The translations under genes and the position numbers were made by a program. A stretch of DNA of 34,294 nucleotides from Rhodospirillaceae bacterium (lineage in GTDB: Bacteria; Pseudomonadota; Alphaproteobacteria; Rhodospirillales; Rhodospirillaceae). Of the stretch, positions 16,018-26,345 are shown in pieces. Numbering within the stretch: the first letter of the stretch is position 1; every line of letters starts with the position of its first letter. The stretch is from the NCBI GenBank assembly GCA_029243545.1, contig JAQWRV010000029.1, positions 1 through 34,294 of the forward strand. Reading direction: 5' to 3'. The notes beneath the pieces are model-generated. The model searched no databases. It had not been told where the DNA came from and was given only the letters and a program-made list of their open reading frames with translations.

Positions 16018-17961
16018 GTGAACATAAGCCGTAATTTGATTTTGTGGGCCATCATCCTGGTATTGATTGTTGCCCTGTTTAACCTGTTCCAGGCACCAAC
16101 TTCCCGCTCACCCAGCCGTGAGCTTTCTTTCACCGAGTTTATGGCCTCGGTAGAAGGTAACGAAGTCAACAGCGTCACCATTCAAGGCAATAACATTACC
16201 GGTCAGGCGCGCGATGGAACACAGTTCCGGACCTATGCGCCTGATGACCCGACCCTCGTGGCAACGCTTCGGTCTAACGGTGTCGATATAAAGGCCATGC
16301 CGCGTAGCGATGGTGAAACAACGTTTTGGAGCATTCTCATCTCATGGTTTCCGATGTTGCTGCTGATTGGCGTATGGATATTCTTCATGCGGCAGATGCA
16401 AGGCGGCGGTGGCAAAGCGATGGGTTTTGGCAAATCACGCGCCAAGATGCTGACGGAACGGCAGGGGCGGGTCACATTTGAGGATGTTGCGGGCATCGAT
16501 GAAGCTAAGCAGGAGCTAGAAGAAGTTGTAGAGTTTCTGAGAGACCCGGCTATATTCCAACGCCTCGGAGTAAAAATTCCAAAAGGGGTTTTGCTAGTCG
16601 GCCCACCAGGAACAGGGAAGACTCTCTTGGCGCGGTCAATCGCCGGAGAAGCCAACGTGCCGTTCTTCACGATTTCTGGTTCGGATTTTGTCGAAATGTT
16701 TGTCGGTGTCGGCGCAAGCCGCGTCCGCGATATGTTTGAACAAGGGAAAAAGAACTCGCCCTGCATTATATTCATCGACGAAATTGATGCGGTTGGCCGT
16801 CATCGCGGAGCCGGATTAGGTGGTGGCAATGACGAGCGCGAGCAAACGCTAAATCAGTTGCTGGTAGAGATGGATGGCTTTGAAGCCAACGAAGGCGTCA
16901 TTCTAATAGCTGCAACCAACCGTCCTGACGTGTTGGACCCGGCTCTGCTCCGTCCCGGCCGTTTTGACCGCCAGGTTGTGGTGCCTAACCCAGACATTAT
17001 CGGGCGCGAGAAAATTCTCAAAGTACATACCCGTAAGACGCCAATGTCCCCGGATGTAGAACTTACAGTCATTGCGCGCGGGACACCGGGCTTCTCTGGC
17101 GCGGATCTTGCCAACCTCGTGAATGAAGCGGCTCTGTTAGCAGCGCGAAAGGCTAAACGCGTTGTTACAATGCTCGAATTCGAGGAAGCCAAAGACAAAG
17201 TTATGATGGGCGCTGAACGGCGGTCTATGGTGATGACGGAAGATGAAAAGAAACTCACCGCGTACCACGAAGCTGGCCATGCCCTCATCATGCTGCATGC
17301 CAAAGGGCACGAGCCTTTGCACAAGGTCACAATCATTCCACGCGGGCGTGCTTTGGGTGTTACCATGTTCTTGCCTGAGCGGGACAAGTACAGCCAATCT
17401 ATGATGGAATTAAAGGCAATGATCGCCAGCCTATTTGGCGGCCGCGTTGCTGAGGAGATGATTTTTGGCGTTGATCACGTTACGACGGGCGCGTCCGATG
17501 ACATAAAACGGGCGACGGGTATTGCAAGGCGCATGGTCACTGAGTTCGGTTTCTCCGAGAAACTTGGCCCGCTCCTGTACAACGCTGATCAGGAAGAAGT
17601 CTTTCTGGGGCATTCTGTCTCGCAGCAGAAGAATGTTTCCGATGCCACAGCAGAAGTAATTGATCAGGAAGTGCGCAGGTTCGTTGAAGAAGGTGAGGCT
17701 ACTGCCCGAACAATTCTGGATGAGCACAAAGGCGATTTAGAAATCATCGCCCAGGGACTCCTCGAGTATGAAACTTTGTCCCGTGAAGAGATTGAAGCGC
17801 TGCTGCGTGGTGAAGCAATCGACAAATCAGACAAGCCGACATCGCGTCCGCGCCCACCGGGCCGTAGAACATCTGTCCCGATCACGGATGGTGGTGATGA
17901 AGAAACAGACTCAGGCGGACTTGGTCCTGAGCCTGAGCCTGAACCTCAACCGAACACGTGA
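16018..17961 (+). CDS. ftsH: ATP-dependent zinc metalloprotease FtsH
   Basis: 647 residues from the GTG at 16018, chosen because GAGAAGG (16004-16010) is 7 nt upstream and the N-terminus [12 protein letters not shown] matches other FtsH; the TTG at 16012 is too close to the Shine-Dalgarno. Two membrane segments (about 5-24 and 104-124) flank a periplasmic domain. The AAA module has Walker A GPPGTGKT at 195-202, Walker B IIFIDEID at 250-257, the pore motif with [12 protein letters not shown], and the arginine region RPGRFDRQV. The Zn protease site HEAGH is at 417-421. The tail is disordered and ends in a short Pro-Glu repeat. It degrades misfolded membrane proteins and short-lived regulators such as LpxC and sigma-32 in model species. 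Confidence 0.97.
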   Translation: MNISRNLILWAIILVLIVALFNLFQAPTSRSPSRELSFTEFMASVEGNEVNSVTIQGNNITGQARDGTQFRTYAPDDPTLVATLRSNGVDIKAMPRSDGETTFWSILISWFPMLLLIGVWIFFMRQMQGGGGKAMGFGKSRAKMLTERQGRVTFEDVAGIDEAKQELEEVVEFLRDPAIFQRLGVKIPKGVLLVGPPGTGKTLLARSIAGEANVPFFTISGSDFVEMFVGVGASRVRDMFEQGKKNSPCIIFIDEIDAVGRHRGAGLGGGNDEREQTLNQLLVEMDGFEANEGVILIAATNRPDVLDPALLRPGRFDRQVVVPNPDIIGREKILKVHTRKTPMSPDVELTVIARGTPGFSGADLANLVNEAALLAARKAKRVVTMLEFEEAKDKVMMGAERRSMVMTEDEKKLTAYHEAGHALIMLHAKGHEPLHKVTIIPRGRALGVTMFLPERDKYSQSMMELKAMIASLFGGRVAEEMIFGVDHVTTGASDDIKRATGIARRMVTEFGFSEKLGPLLYNADQEEVFLGHSVSQQKNVSDATAEVIDQEVRRFVEEGEATARTILDEHKGDLEIIAQGLLEYETLSREEIEALLRGEAIDKSDKPTSRPRPPGRRTSVPITDGGDEETDSGGLGPEPEPEPQPNT

Positions 17962-19097
17962 CCCCTGCTGTATCGGGTTTACCGACACCGCGAGACCTGG
18001 AGAAGGTTCCGGAGTCTGCACTTTACGTCGTGCCGCGGGCGGTTGTCTTTGGGAGCCATGCGACTCAGCTCTTGAAAAGTGGACAGGCGTTTTTATTATG
18101 CGGAAATGCTAGCGCGTTTGCAGCTGTAGAAGTTGTTGTCCGGAAGGCAGATCAGATTTTGCGCTATGTATCGTCCGTAACGGCGTTTGATTCATGGCGT
18201 CATGTTTTAAGTCAATCACAACAATCTCATTTCTCTGAGTTCCTAGAAAATATTGCACGGAGTCGTCCTCCATTTGCGGGATTGGCTGTGAATGAGACTA
18301 AGGTGATGGGGATTGTAAATGTTACGCCCGATAGTTTTTCGGACGGTGGCGATTACGCAACACATGATGCAGCTATTCAACACGGCTTGGTACTTGCAAA
18401 CGCAGGAGCGGATATTCTGGACGTGGGAGGAGAATCAACACGCCCTGGCGCAGAAGTTGTTTCTGCTGATGAAGAAAAGAATAGGGTTTTGCCAGTCGTA
18501 AAGGCACTCGTAGAAAAGGGCTGTATCGTTTCAATTGACACACGTAATGCTTCGACGATGGCGGCGGCGATAGATGCGGGCGCCTCAGTCGTCAATGATG
18601 TGACTGCGCTCGCTGGAGACGCGGAATCTCTAGACGTAGTAGTCAAGAAACATGCTCCTGTGGTGCTCATGCATATGCAAGGCGACCCCAGGACAATGCA
18701 AACTGCGCCGTCCTACACTTATGCGCCGATAGATGTTTATGACGTGCTGAAGAGCCGGGTAGATGTCTGTATTGATGCTGGTATTGATCGTGGCTCTATT
18801 TGTATCGATCCGGGAATTGGCTTCGGGAAAGACGATACAAACAATCTAAACTTGCTGGACAATCTGACGCTGTTCCAAGGATTGGGGTGCCCGATCATGC
18901 TTGGAGCATCCCGCAAAGGCTTTATTGGACGTTTGAGCAATACGCCCGACCCTAAGGATCGCTTACCGGGCTCGCTAGCAGCTGCGCTTACAGGTGTTGA
19001 TCAGGGTGTTCAAATCTTGCGTGTGCATGATGTTGCCGAGACCAAACAGGCTATTTCCATGCAACATGCCATTCACGCGCAGCAATTAGACCAATGA
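17958..19097 (+). CDS. folP: Dihydropteroate synthase FolP with N-terminal extension
   Basis: 379 residues; the catalytic TIM barrel occupies about 113-379. It condenses DHPP with p-aminobenzoate, the sulfonamide-sensitive step of folate synthesis. Core motifs: [14 protein letters not shown] at 118-131, [11 protein letters not shown] at 155-165, [36 protein letters not shown] and GASRKGFIG. The first roughly 112 residues are an extension absent from E. coli FolP (282 residues) and have no recognisable domain; similar extensions occur in some Rhodospirillales as far as I recall. Start GTG at 17958 overlaps the ftsH TGA (GTGA). An internal start near the core would remove the extension, but the 4-nt overlap favours the long form. 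Confidence 0.94.
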   Translation: MTPAVSGLPTPRDLEKVPESALYVVPRAVVFGSHATQLLKSGQAFLLCGNASAFAAVEVVVRKADQILRYVSSVTAFDSWRHVLSQSQQSHFSEFLENIARSRPPFAGLAVNETKVMGIVNVTPDSFSDGGDYATHDAAIQHGLVLANAGADILDVGGESTRPGAEVVSADEEKNRVLPVVKALVEKGCIVSIDTRNASTMAAAIDAGASVVNDVTALAGDAESLDVVVKKHAPVVLMHMQGDPRTMQTAPSYTYAPIDVYDVLKSRVDVCIDAGIDRGSICIDPGIGFGKDDTNNLNLLDNLTLFQGLGCPIMLGASRKGFIGRLSNTPDPKDRLPGSLAAALTGVDQGVQILRVHDVAETKQAISMQHAIHAQQLDQ

Positions 19098-19163
19098 CTG
19101 ATGTAATCTTAATTGAATTCTGTTCCTGTAATTGATCCGCTATTAGAATTGGTAAGTGCCATA

Positions 19164-19232
19164 AGGCTGCTTGCTTCAAAACGACTCCTGGGCCATGAAC
19201 AGGGATGTGGTTGTGGAGTAAAGCTGCAGCCT
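19164..19232 (+). other. Possible structured leader upstream of glmM
   Basis: AGGCTGC (19164-19170) can pair with GCAGCCT (19226-19232), enclosing about 55 nt with an inner CCTG/CAGG pairing (around 19187-19202), in the 159-bp gap between folP and glmM. It ends 25 nt before the ATG. No known riboswitch class is recognised. Confidence 0.25.
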
Positions 19233-19256
19233 CCAAGAATGTGAATCGAGGATACG

Positions 19257-20624
19257 ATGGGGAAAAGGCGTCTATTTGGGACTGATGGTGTGCGCGGCAC
19301 AGCCAATACTGACCCCATGACGGCCGATCTGGCGCTCAAACTCGGCATGGCCGCAGGGCATACATTTACGCGCGGTGAACATCGTCACACAGTTGTTATC
19401 GGCAAAGACACACGCCTGTCTGGCTACATGCTTGAGCCAGCACTAACGGCAGGGTTTATTGCCGTCGGTATGGATGTGGTGTTGGTTGGTCCTGTGCCGA
19501 CTCCCGGTATTGCAATGTTGACGCGTTCCCTTCGTTGCGACCTCGGTGTCATGCTCTCTGCTTCACATAATACCTTTGAAGATAATGGCATAAAATTATT
19601 CGGCCCCGATGGGTTTAAGCTTTCGGATGACATTGAATCTGAAATTGAAGACCTCATCTCCAATGGCATGGAAGACTTGCGGGCGCCGCCCGACAAGCTG
19701 GGCAGGGCGAGACGGTTAGACGATGGTACAGGCGCCGTGCGTTACATTGAGTTTGTTAAAAACACATTTCCGCGCAATTTGCGGCTAGACGGTCTTAAGA
19801 TTGTCGTCGATTGTGCCAATGGAGCGGCATATCGTGTTGCGCCTACAGTACTTTGGGAACTCGGTGCAGAAGTGATTCCCATCGGTGTGAATCCCGACGG
19901 ATTCAACATTAATAAAGACAGCGGCTCTCTCCACCCGGAACATATGGCAGAGCAGGTTGGCACGCATCAAGCCGACATAGGAATAGCATTGGACGGCGAC
20001 GCTGACCGGCTGGTCGTGTGTGACGAGACTGGTAGAATTATTGATGGCGACCAGATTATGGCTGCCATCGCAACTCAATGGCACGAATCAGGACAGCTGC
20101 AGGGCAATGCCGTTGTTGCAACTGTGATGAGTAACCTAGGCCTTGAACGTTATTTGTCTAGCATTGGCCTCTGTCTAGAGCGCACCAAAGTTGGTGATCG
20201 TTATGTGTCTGAACGAATGGAGGAAGGTGGATTCAATCTAGGCGGAGAGCAGTCTGGCCACGTCATTCTCGGTCATCATGCGACGACCGGAGACGGCATC
20301 ATGGCTGGTCTGCAGCTTCTGGCCATACTGGTGGAAAAGCAAAAACCAGCGAGCGAAATTCTGCGCCTGTTTGAAGCCGTGCCCCAGGTTCTTCAAAACG
20401 TACGTCTTGCTGACAAATCGATCGCAGACCGTGTGCTTGAAGCAAGTCTAGTTAAAGACGCTATATCTGCCGCGGAGGGACGCCTGAATAATTCAGGGCG
20501 TCTCCTCATTCGTAAGTCGGGAACCGAGCCCCTCATCCGCGTCATGGCGGAGGGAGACGACGCTGACGAAGTGAATGCTGTGGTGCGAGATGTTGCGTCT
20601 GTCATTGAAGCGACAGCGGCTTGA
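19257..20624 (+). CDS. glmM: Phosphoglucosamine mutase GlmM
   Basis: 455 residues, usual length is about 445-450. Interconverts glucosamine-6-P and glucosamine-1-P on the way to UDP-GlcNAc for peptidoglycan and LPS. Starts [16 protein letters not shown]; phosphoserine S103 in the MLSASHN loop; metal-binding DGDADR at 246-251; sugar-binding GGEQSGH; C-terminal phosphate loop [20 protein letters not shown] sequence (19248-19251) lies 5 nt before the ATG. ftsH-folP-glmM is a conserved order in proteobacteria. Confidence 0.97.
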   Translation: MGKRRLFGTDGVRGTANTDPMTADLALKLGMAAGHTFTRGEHRHTVVIGKDTRLSGYMLEPALTAGFIAVGMDVVLVGPVPTPGIAMLTRSLRCDLGVMLSASHNTFEDNGIKLFGPDGFKLSDDIESEIEDLISNGMEDLRAPPDKLGRARRLDDGTGAVRYIEFVKNTFPRNLRLDGLKIVVDCANGAAYRVAPTVLWELGAEVIPIGVNPDGFNINKDSGSLHPEHMAEQVGTHQADIGIALDGDADRLVVCDETGRIIDGDQIMAAIATQWHESGQLQGNAVVATVMSNLGLERYLSSIGLCLERTKVGDRYVSERMEEGGFNLGGEQSGHVILGHHATTGDGIMAGLQLLAILVEKQKPASEILRLFEAVPQVLQNVRLADKSIADRVLEASLVKDAISAAEGRLNNSGRLLIRKSGTEPLIRVMAEGDDADEVNAVVRDVASVIEATAA

Positions 20625-20645
20625 CCGGCTGGCTGTGCCACACCG

Positions 20646-21464
20646 ATGGGACACCATTCAATAAATGGCCGCGTTTTAATTATCGCAGGGTCTGATAGCG
20701 GCGGGGGTGCCGGTATTCAGGCCGATATTAAAACTGTTACCGCACTGGGAAGCTATGCTGCGACGGCGGTTACAGCCGTTACGGACCAGAACACATTAGG
20801 AGTTCATGGGGTCCATAATATTCCACCAGATTTTGTGGCATCGCAGATTAGAACTGTGCTCACAGATATCGGAGCTGATGTCATTAAGACCGGGATGCTG
20901 GCCTCTGTGGACGTTGTTAATGCCGTGGCCGACGCCTGCGCTACGTATGGGCCGCGTATACCGCGCGTCATTGATCCGGTCATGGTGGCGACGGGCGGGC
21001 ATCGTTTGATTGCGGATGGCGCAACCAGTACCATGGCTAAACGGTTAATAAGAGGGGCTGCTGTGGTCACGCCCAATCTTCCTGAAGCTGAAGTTCTAAC
21101 GGGACTTTGCATTCGCACTTTAGCTGATATGGATGCCGCTATTGATGCTTTGCGTGAATTGTCGGCTGATGCGGTCCTGCTCAAAGGTGGGCATGTTGAA
21201 GGAAACCAAATCACTGATCTTTTAATCACCAAGGACGTCGTTGAACGTTTTGAAGGGCCTCGGCTTGAGACAAAATCGACTCATGGAACAGGCTGTACTT
21301 TGGCGTCTGCGGTTGCTGCAGGTCTTACGCAGGGATTGGGCCTTTCTGCCGCGGTAATGACAGCGCGAGAATTCGTGAGAGACGCTATTCTGACGGCGCC
21401 CGTTTTTGGCCGCGGCCATGGACCGTTAAATCATGTCCATGCAATTGCAGGAACAAGCAAATAA
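20646..21464 (+). CDS. thiD: Hydroxymethylpyrimidine/phosphomethylpyrimidine kinase ThiD
   Basis: 272 residues, ribokinase-like fold. Phosphorylates HMP and HMP-P to HMP-PP, the partner substrate of ThiE. Motifs: LIIAGSDSGGGAGIQADIKT (11-30), TAVTAVTDQNTLGV, VIDPVMVATGGHRL, VVTPNLPEAEVL, VLLKGGHVEG, and the anion-hole STHGTGCTLASAVAA near the C-terminus. It follows glmM after 21 nt, likely cotranscribed. Its 3' end overlaps the possible start of the downstream transporter by up to 32 nt. No TPP riboswitch is seen upstream. Confidence 0.95.
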   Translation: MGHHSINGRVLIIAGSDSGGGAGIQADIKTVTALGSYAATAVTAVTDQNTLGVHGVHNIPPDFVASQIRTVLTDIGADVIKTGMLASVDVVNAVADACATYGPRIPRVIDPVMVATGGHRLIADGATSTMAKRLIRGAAVVTPNLPEAEVLTGLCIRTLADMDAAIDALRELSADAVLLKGGHVEGNQITDLLITKDVVERFEGPRLETKSTHGTGCTLASAVAAGLTQGLGLSAAVMTAREFVRDAILTAPVFGRGHGPLNHVHAIAGTSK

Positions 21465-23346
21465 CGTCATGGCAGGTTTTGAAACTACCTTTCAGATGTG
21501 GGCAGTTCTTGGCTTGGCCGTGATGCTGCTGACACTATATGTCACACAGTGGCTGTCGCTGGAAATCAGTTCCCTTCTGGTGCTCACGATTTTACTCGTC
21601 CTGTTTCAGGTCTTTCCGCTGACCGGAACATTTGACGTCAATCTTCTTAATGCTGAGACACTGCTTGCCGGGTTCGCCAATCCGGCGCTGATTGCTGTCT
21701 TAGCTTTATTGGTGGTCGGTGAGGGGATGGTCCGAACCGGTGCCTTGGAAGGCTTCGGAGCGTGGGTGTCACGGATTAGGCTGCACCCTATCTTAGTGTT
21801 GGCACTGTTATTGTTGGTTGTTGCGCTGCTGTCGGCATTTCTGAACAACACACCGATCGTTGTTATCTTCATTCCTATTCTGCAAGCTTTGGCACAGAAG
21901 AACGGTTTATCAGCCAGCCGAACAATGCTGCCATTGTCCTACGCAGCCATTCTAGGCGGTATGACCACATTAATAGGTTCAAGCACCAACTTATTGGTAT
22001 CCAGTTCCATGAGCCAGCAGGGCTTGCGGGAGCTTGGATTTTTCGAAATCACGCCACTGGGGCTGATGTTGGCAGGCGTATCAATTTTTTATGTTTTGAT
22101 CGTGTTACCACTCATTCTGCCTGAAAAGAAGAAAACCGCTTCGAGTGGTTCGAGTGGTCGCCAATACATCTCCCAATTCGTCGTAGCTGCTGATTCAGAT
22201 CTCATGGGTGAGTCTGCGAAGGCCGGCGCATTCAAAACACTTCCAAGTGCCACGGTTCGTTTCATTTTCCGTGGAATGGAGACGGTATTGCCACCGTTTG
22301 ACGACTATCGCATTCAAGCTGGGGATACGTTTGTGATTGCGGCAACGCGGCAAGCACTCACAGAAATTGCTAGCAAACACCAAGGCCTGTTTCATCCACC
22401 GTTGCCCTATGGTCTCGACCTTCATGAAACACGAGTACGCGAATACGATGAAACGGCAGCAAAAGAAGAGGATGAGCGGCCTGAGAAGCGCGACACGGTA
22501 ATGGTGGAGGCCATGGTCACACCCGCATCGCGGATGGTGGGTCTCACGCTTGAACAGTTTGAACTTCAGCAAAGTCAAAGGGCGATTTTTCTAGGTATTA
22601 AGCGGCGCGCCCAAATGACGGCAGCCCGCATGACAGATATCCGTCTTCAGTCTGGGGACGTCTTATTGCTGAAGGGGCGAGAAGAACAATTGGATTCCTT
22701 CCGGCCAGAGCGCGATGTGGTTCTGATATCGGGAACGCGTGGTGTTATCCCAAACCGTGACCACGCTAAGCGGGCCATCACGATCTTTGGGCTGGCTATC
22801 GGTTTGGCAGCTACGGGTCTCGTGAGCATCACCATTGCAGCCGTCGCTGCGGCAACAGCTTTGATCGTGACTGGATGCATGAACCTGCGCCAAGCTAGCC
22901 GGGCCATCGACCGCTCAATTTATTTGCTGGTTGGCACATCCTTGGCGCTTGGAACGGCGATGACAGCGACGGGTGGGGCCGCTTATTTGGCTAACGCGAT
23001 CGTCCATCTATTCGGAACCGCATCTCCGGCCGTTCTGTTGTCCGTGTTCTTTCTGGTAGTAGCATTGTTCACCAATGTGTTGAGCAACAATGCGTGTGCT
23101 GTGCTGTTTACCCCGATCGGCGTTAGCCTGGCTGCCAATGTGGGCATTGATCCACGGATTTTCGCCATAACCTGCCTCTTTGCCTGCAATTGCTCTTTTG
23201 CAACACCGATGGGATACCAGACAAACCTCCTGGTCATGGGGCCTGGGCAATATCAGTTCGGAGATTTCGTTCGAGCTGGGCTGCCTCTCGTTCTCGTCCT
23301 TTGGCTGGCTTTCAGTCTCATTGCGCCCTGGTACTGGGGCCTTTAG
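21433..23346 (+). CDS. SLC13/DASS-type permease with two TrkA-C (RCK_C) domains
   Basis: 637 residues from ATG 21433; the ATG at 21469 (residue 13) is also plausible and would reduce the overlap with thiD to nothing. Two halves of about five to six membrane segments each flank a soluble region at about 210-430. Family signatures occur in both halves: FLNNTPIVVIFIPIL with GGMTTLIGSSTNLLVSS, and NVLSNNACAVLFTPIGVSLA with FATPMGYQTNLLVMGPGQY; these are the Na+ and carboxylate binding hairpins of the superfamily. The soluble insert holds two RCK_C/TrkA_C copies (around 236-300 and 345-420, each ending LQSGDVLLL- or IQAGDTFVI-like), thought to sense ligands. Substrate (dicarboxylate, sulfate or other anion) cannot be read from sequence. 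Confidence 0.88.
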   Translation: MSMQLQEQANNVMAGFETTFQMWAVLGLAVMLLTLYVTQWLSLEISSLLVLTILLVLFQVFPLTGTFDVNLLNAETLLAGFANPALIAVLALLVVGEGMVRTGALEGFGAWVSRIRLHPILVLALLLLVVALLSAFLNNTPIVVIFIPILQALAQKNGLSASRTMLPLSYAAILGGMTTLIGSSTNLLVSSSMSQQGLRELGFFEITPLGLMLAGVSIFYVLIVLPLILPEKKKTASSGSSGRQYISQFVVAADSDLMGESAKAGAFKTLPSATVRFIFRGMETVLPPFDDYRIQAGDTFVIAATRQALTEIASKHQGLFHPPLPYGLDLHETRVREYDETAAKEEDERPEKRDTVMVEAMVTPASRMVGLTLEQFELQQSQRAIFLGIKRRAQMTAARMTDIRLQSGDVLLLKGREEQLDSFRPERDVVLISGTRGVIPNRDHAKRAITIFGLAIGLAATGLVSITIAAVAAATALIVTGCMNLRQASRAIDRSIYLLVGTSLALGTAMTATGGAAYLANAIVHLFGTASPAVLLSVFFLVVALFTNVLSNNACAVLFTPIGVSLAANVGIDPRIFAITCLFACNCSFATPMGYQTNLLVMGPGQYQFGDFVRAGLPLVLVLWLAFSLIAPWYWGL

Positions 23347-23458
23347 ACAACCCAAAAAGGCCGCGTTGACGAGGCCCGGTCCCGACCTTAGTATCCGCGC
23401 CCGCTGGTCCAATCGCACCCATTTCTTCGAATTCCTCCACTAGGAAAGCCGAGCGTCC

Positions 23459-24622
23459 ATGTCCGTTTCTGCTAAGCCCAACAAGCGCCCCTCAAATCCT
23501 AATTTTTCGTCCGGGCCTTGTGCCAAGCACCCTGGGTGGACTCCAGACGCCCTTAAGGGCGCCATGGTTGGCCGTTCGCATAGAGCCAAGCCTGCCAAAG
23601 CTCGCATACAAGAGGTTTCTGACCGGTCTCGCGCCATACTCGGACTGCCAGATGACTATCACACCGGCATTGTTCCAGCATCCGACACTGGCGCTATGGA
23701 AATGGCTATGTGGTCTATGCTCGGCGCACGGGGTGTAGACATGCTGGCCTGGGAGAGTTTTGGGTCCGGATGGGTTACCGACGTCGTCAAACAATTAAAG
23801 CTTGAGGACATTCGGACTCTTGATGCCAACTATGGCGAATTGCCGGACCTCAATGACGTCGATTTTGACCGCGACGTTATTTTTACCTGGAACGGAACGA
23901 CATCTGGCGTGCGGGTACCTAACGCGGATTGGATTCCGAATGACCGGGCTGGCCTTACCTTTTGCGATGCGACTTCTGCCGTATTTGCTATGGATATGGA
24001 CTTCTCAAAACTCGACGTAGTGACCTATTCCTGGCAGAAAGTTCTTGGCGGGGAGGCGCAACACGGGGTTCTCATTCTTAGCCCGCGCGCAGTGGATCGC
24101 CTTGAGAGCTATAGCCCACCGTGGCCCATGCCCAAGCTGTTCCGTATGACCAAGGGCGGCAAATTCAATGCCAGTATTTTTAATGGCGCAACGATAAATA
24201 CAGTCTCCATGCTGTGCGTCGAAGATGCCCTGGACGCTCTCAAGTGGGTGGACGGCATTGGCGGCCGGCAAGAGACGGTGCGACGCTCAGAAGCCAACCT
24301 AAAAGCCATCGCTGATTGGGTTGAGGCGACGGACTGGGTCGATTTCCTAGCCGTCGATGCGGGAACACGCTCGTGCACATCGATTTGTCTTACGATTATT
24401 GCCGATTGGTTTGTCGAACTCCCGGATGATGGGCAGGCAGGGGTAGCGAAAAGAATGGTAACATTGTTGGACGAGGCCGGGGTCGCCTATGACATCGGTG
24501 CGTATCGTGATGCTCCTCCTGGATTACGTATTTGGGGAGGGGCCACAATCGAAACTTCTGATTTAGAAGCTCTGTGTCCTTGGCTTGACTGGGCCTATGA
24601 ACAAGTCCTGAGCGAGCAATAA
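23459..24622 (+). CDS. serC: Phosphoserine aminotransferase SerC
   Basis: 387 residues, class V aminotransferase of the longer alphaproteobacterial/archaeal-like SerC group ([13 protein letters not shown] start, [11 protein letters not shown]). Transfers amino from glutamate to 3-phosphohydroxypyruvate in serine synthesis. The PLP lysine is K194 in [31 protein letters not shown] (144-154) and [13 protein letters not shown] (170-182) complete the cofactor pocket. Followed by serA after 9 nt, so the first two steps of the pathway are cotranscribed. AGGA lies about 14 nt upstream of the ATG, rather far. The 112-bp gap before it could hold a leader. Confidence 0.95.
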   Translation: MSVSAKPNKRPSNPNFSSGPCAKHPGWTPDALKGAMVGRSHRAKPAKARIQEVSDRSRAILGLPDDYHTGIVPASDTGAMEMAMWSMLGARGVDMLAWESFGSGWVTDVVKQLKLEDIRTLDANYGELPDLNDVDFDRDVIFTWNGTTSGVRVPNADWIPNDRAGLTFCDATSAVFAMDMDFSKLDVVTYSWQKVLGGEAQHGVLILSPRAVDRLESYSPPWPMPKLFRMTKGGKFNASIFNGATINTVSMLCVEDALDALKWVDGIGGRQETVRRSEANLKAIADWVEATDWVDFLAVDAGTRSCTSICLTIIADWFVELPDDGQAGVAKRMVTLLDEAGVAYDIGAYRDAPPGLRIWGGATIETSDLEALCPWLDWAYEQVLSEQ

Positions 24623-24631
24623 GGAAAAAAA

Positions 24632-26209
24632 ATGCCTAAAGTTCTGATTTCAGACAAGCTCAGCCCACTGGCCGCACAAGTCTTTAAAGACCGTGGAGTT
24701 GATGTTGATGTTAAGCCTGGAATGGGCGCGGACGCGTTGAAAGCATGCATCGGTAAATACGACGGTCTGGCAATTCGATCAGCTACAAAAGTTACACAGA
24801 AAATTCTTGAAGCGGCTAGCAATTTGAAAGTTGTTGGCCGCGCCGGAATCGGTGTTGATAATGTCGACGTTGCCGCTGCGACACAGCACGGCGTCGTCGT
24901 GATGAACACCCCGTTTGGCAATGCTATTACGACTGCGGAACATGCTATTTCCATGATGATGGCGCTTGCCCGTCAAATTCCTCAGGCGAACACATCGACA
25001 CACGATGGCCTTTGGGAAAAGTCCAAGTTTATGGGTGTCGAACTGTACGGTAAAACGCTCGGTGTGGTTGGGTGCGGCAATATTGGTTCGATCGCAGCCG
25101 ACCGAGCGCTGGGGCTTAAGATGAAGGTGATTGCATTTGATCCCTACCTTTCGGCAGAACGAGCTGTCGATATCGGCGTAGAAAAAGTCGAGCTTGAAGA
25201 TCTCTTTGGCCGGGCTGATTTCATCACCTTGCACACGCCGTTAACTGATCAAACCCGCAATCTCATCGACGCAAAAGCGATTTCGACCATGAAGAAAGGC
25301 GTGCGGATTATCAACTGCGCACGCGGAGGTCTCGTCAATGAAGCTGACTTGAAGTCTGCGATTGAAGAGGGGCATGTCGCCGGTGCTGCTTTTGATGTTT
25401 TTGAAGCCGAGCCGGCAAAAGAAAGTGTTCTTTTTGGTTTGGAAAATGTGGTGTGTACGCCGCACCTCGGTGCTTCGACGGCAGAAGCACAGGTCAATGT
25501 TGCGGTCCAAGTGGCTGAACAAATGTCAGATTATTTACTGACTGGCGCGGTGACCAATGCACTCAATATGGCATCGGTATCTGCTGAAGACGCGCCACGC
25601 TTGCAGCCATACTTAAAACTTGCTGAGCAACTGGGGAGCTTTGCTGGCCAGGTTACGCGAAGCAGCATCCGCAATGTCTCGATCACCTATGCTGGTGCAG
25701 TCGCTGACCTCAATACAAAACCACTAACCGCCATAGCTGTTAAGGGACTGCTTTCGCCTTTGATGGAGAATGTAAACATGGTGAATGCACCGGTCATCGC
25801 CTTTGAACGAGACATAGAGATTAGCGAGATTAAAAAAGAGACCGGTGACCAATACCAAACTCTTGTCTCGATCTCAGTAACGACGGAACGGCAGTCGAGA
25901 ACCATCACCGGAACTCTATTTGGCGATAGCCTTCCTCGGATAGTGGAGGTCAACGGCATCCGCTTGGAGGCAGAGGTCGGTCCTCACATGCTCTACATCA
26001 TCAATGATGACAAACCTGGTTTCATAGGGGCGTTGGGGTCTGCGCTGGGCAATGCAGGTGTTAATATCGCTTCGTTTCATTTAGGCCGCCCGAATCAGGG
26101 CGGTGACGCTATTGCTTTGCTCCAGCTTGATCAAGAAATAGACGAATCCTTGCTTGAGGGCGTCCGGGGCCTTCCACAGGTTCATCAGGCCCAAACACTT
26201 TTATTTTAG
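24632..26209 (+). CDS. serA: D-3-phosphoglycerate dehydrogenase SerA (long form)
   Basis: 525 residues: substrate-binding and NAD-binding domains (about 1-305), the intervening domain (about 318-445) and a C-terminal ACT domain (about 450-525, HMLYIINDDKPGFIGALGSALG). Oxidises 3-phosphoglycerate to 3-phosphohydroxypyruvate; the ACT domain suggests serine feedback. NAD motif GCGNIG at 147-152; catalytic R231, E260 and H278 (NCARGG, FEAEP, PHLGAS). Good Shine-Dalgarno AAGGA upstream. The length matches the type 1 PGDH found in actinobacteria and alphaproteobacteria. Confidence 0.96.
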   Translation: MPKVLISDKLSPLAAQVFKDRGVDVDVKPGMGADALKACIGKYDGLAIRSATKVTQKILEAASNLKVVGRAGIGVDNVDVAAATQHGVVVMNTPFGNAITTAEHAISMMMALARQIPQANTSTHDGLWEKSKFMGVELYGKTLGVVGCGNIGSIAADRALGLKMKVIAFDPYLSAERAVDIGVEKVELEDLFGRADFITLHTPLTDQTRNLIDAKAISTMKKGVRIINCARGGLVNEADLKSAIEEGHVAGAAFDVFEAEPAKESVLFGLENVVCTPHLGASTAEAQVNVAVQVAEQMSDYLLTGAVTNALNMASVSAEDAPRLQPYLKLAEQLGSFAGQVTRSSIRNVSITYAGAVADLNTKPLTAIAVKGLLSPLMENVNMVNAPVIAFERDIEISEIKKETGDQYQTLVSISVTTERQSRTITGTLFGDSLPRIVEVNGIRLEAEVGPHMLYIINDDKPGFIGALGSALGNAGVNIASFHLGRPNQGGDAIALLQLDQEIDESLLEGVRGLPQVHQAQTLLF

Positions 26210-26345
26210 GCCCATAAACTCTGATTCCCGTTGCTCTGGATGATGGGGAAGGCTAGAACACGACTCGACTCAAATAGCTTAAGCGCCATAAGCGGCTAGA
26301 GGCACGGCCAGCGCTTTGCCACCCTAAATCAGGCCCCTTTTAGTT

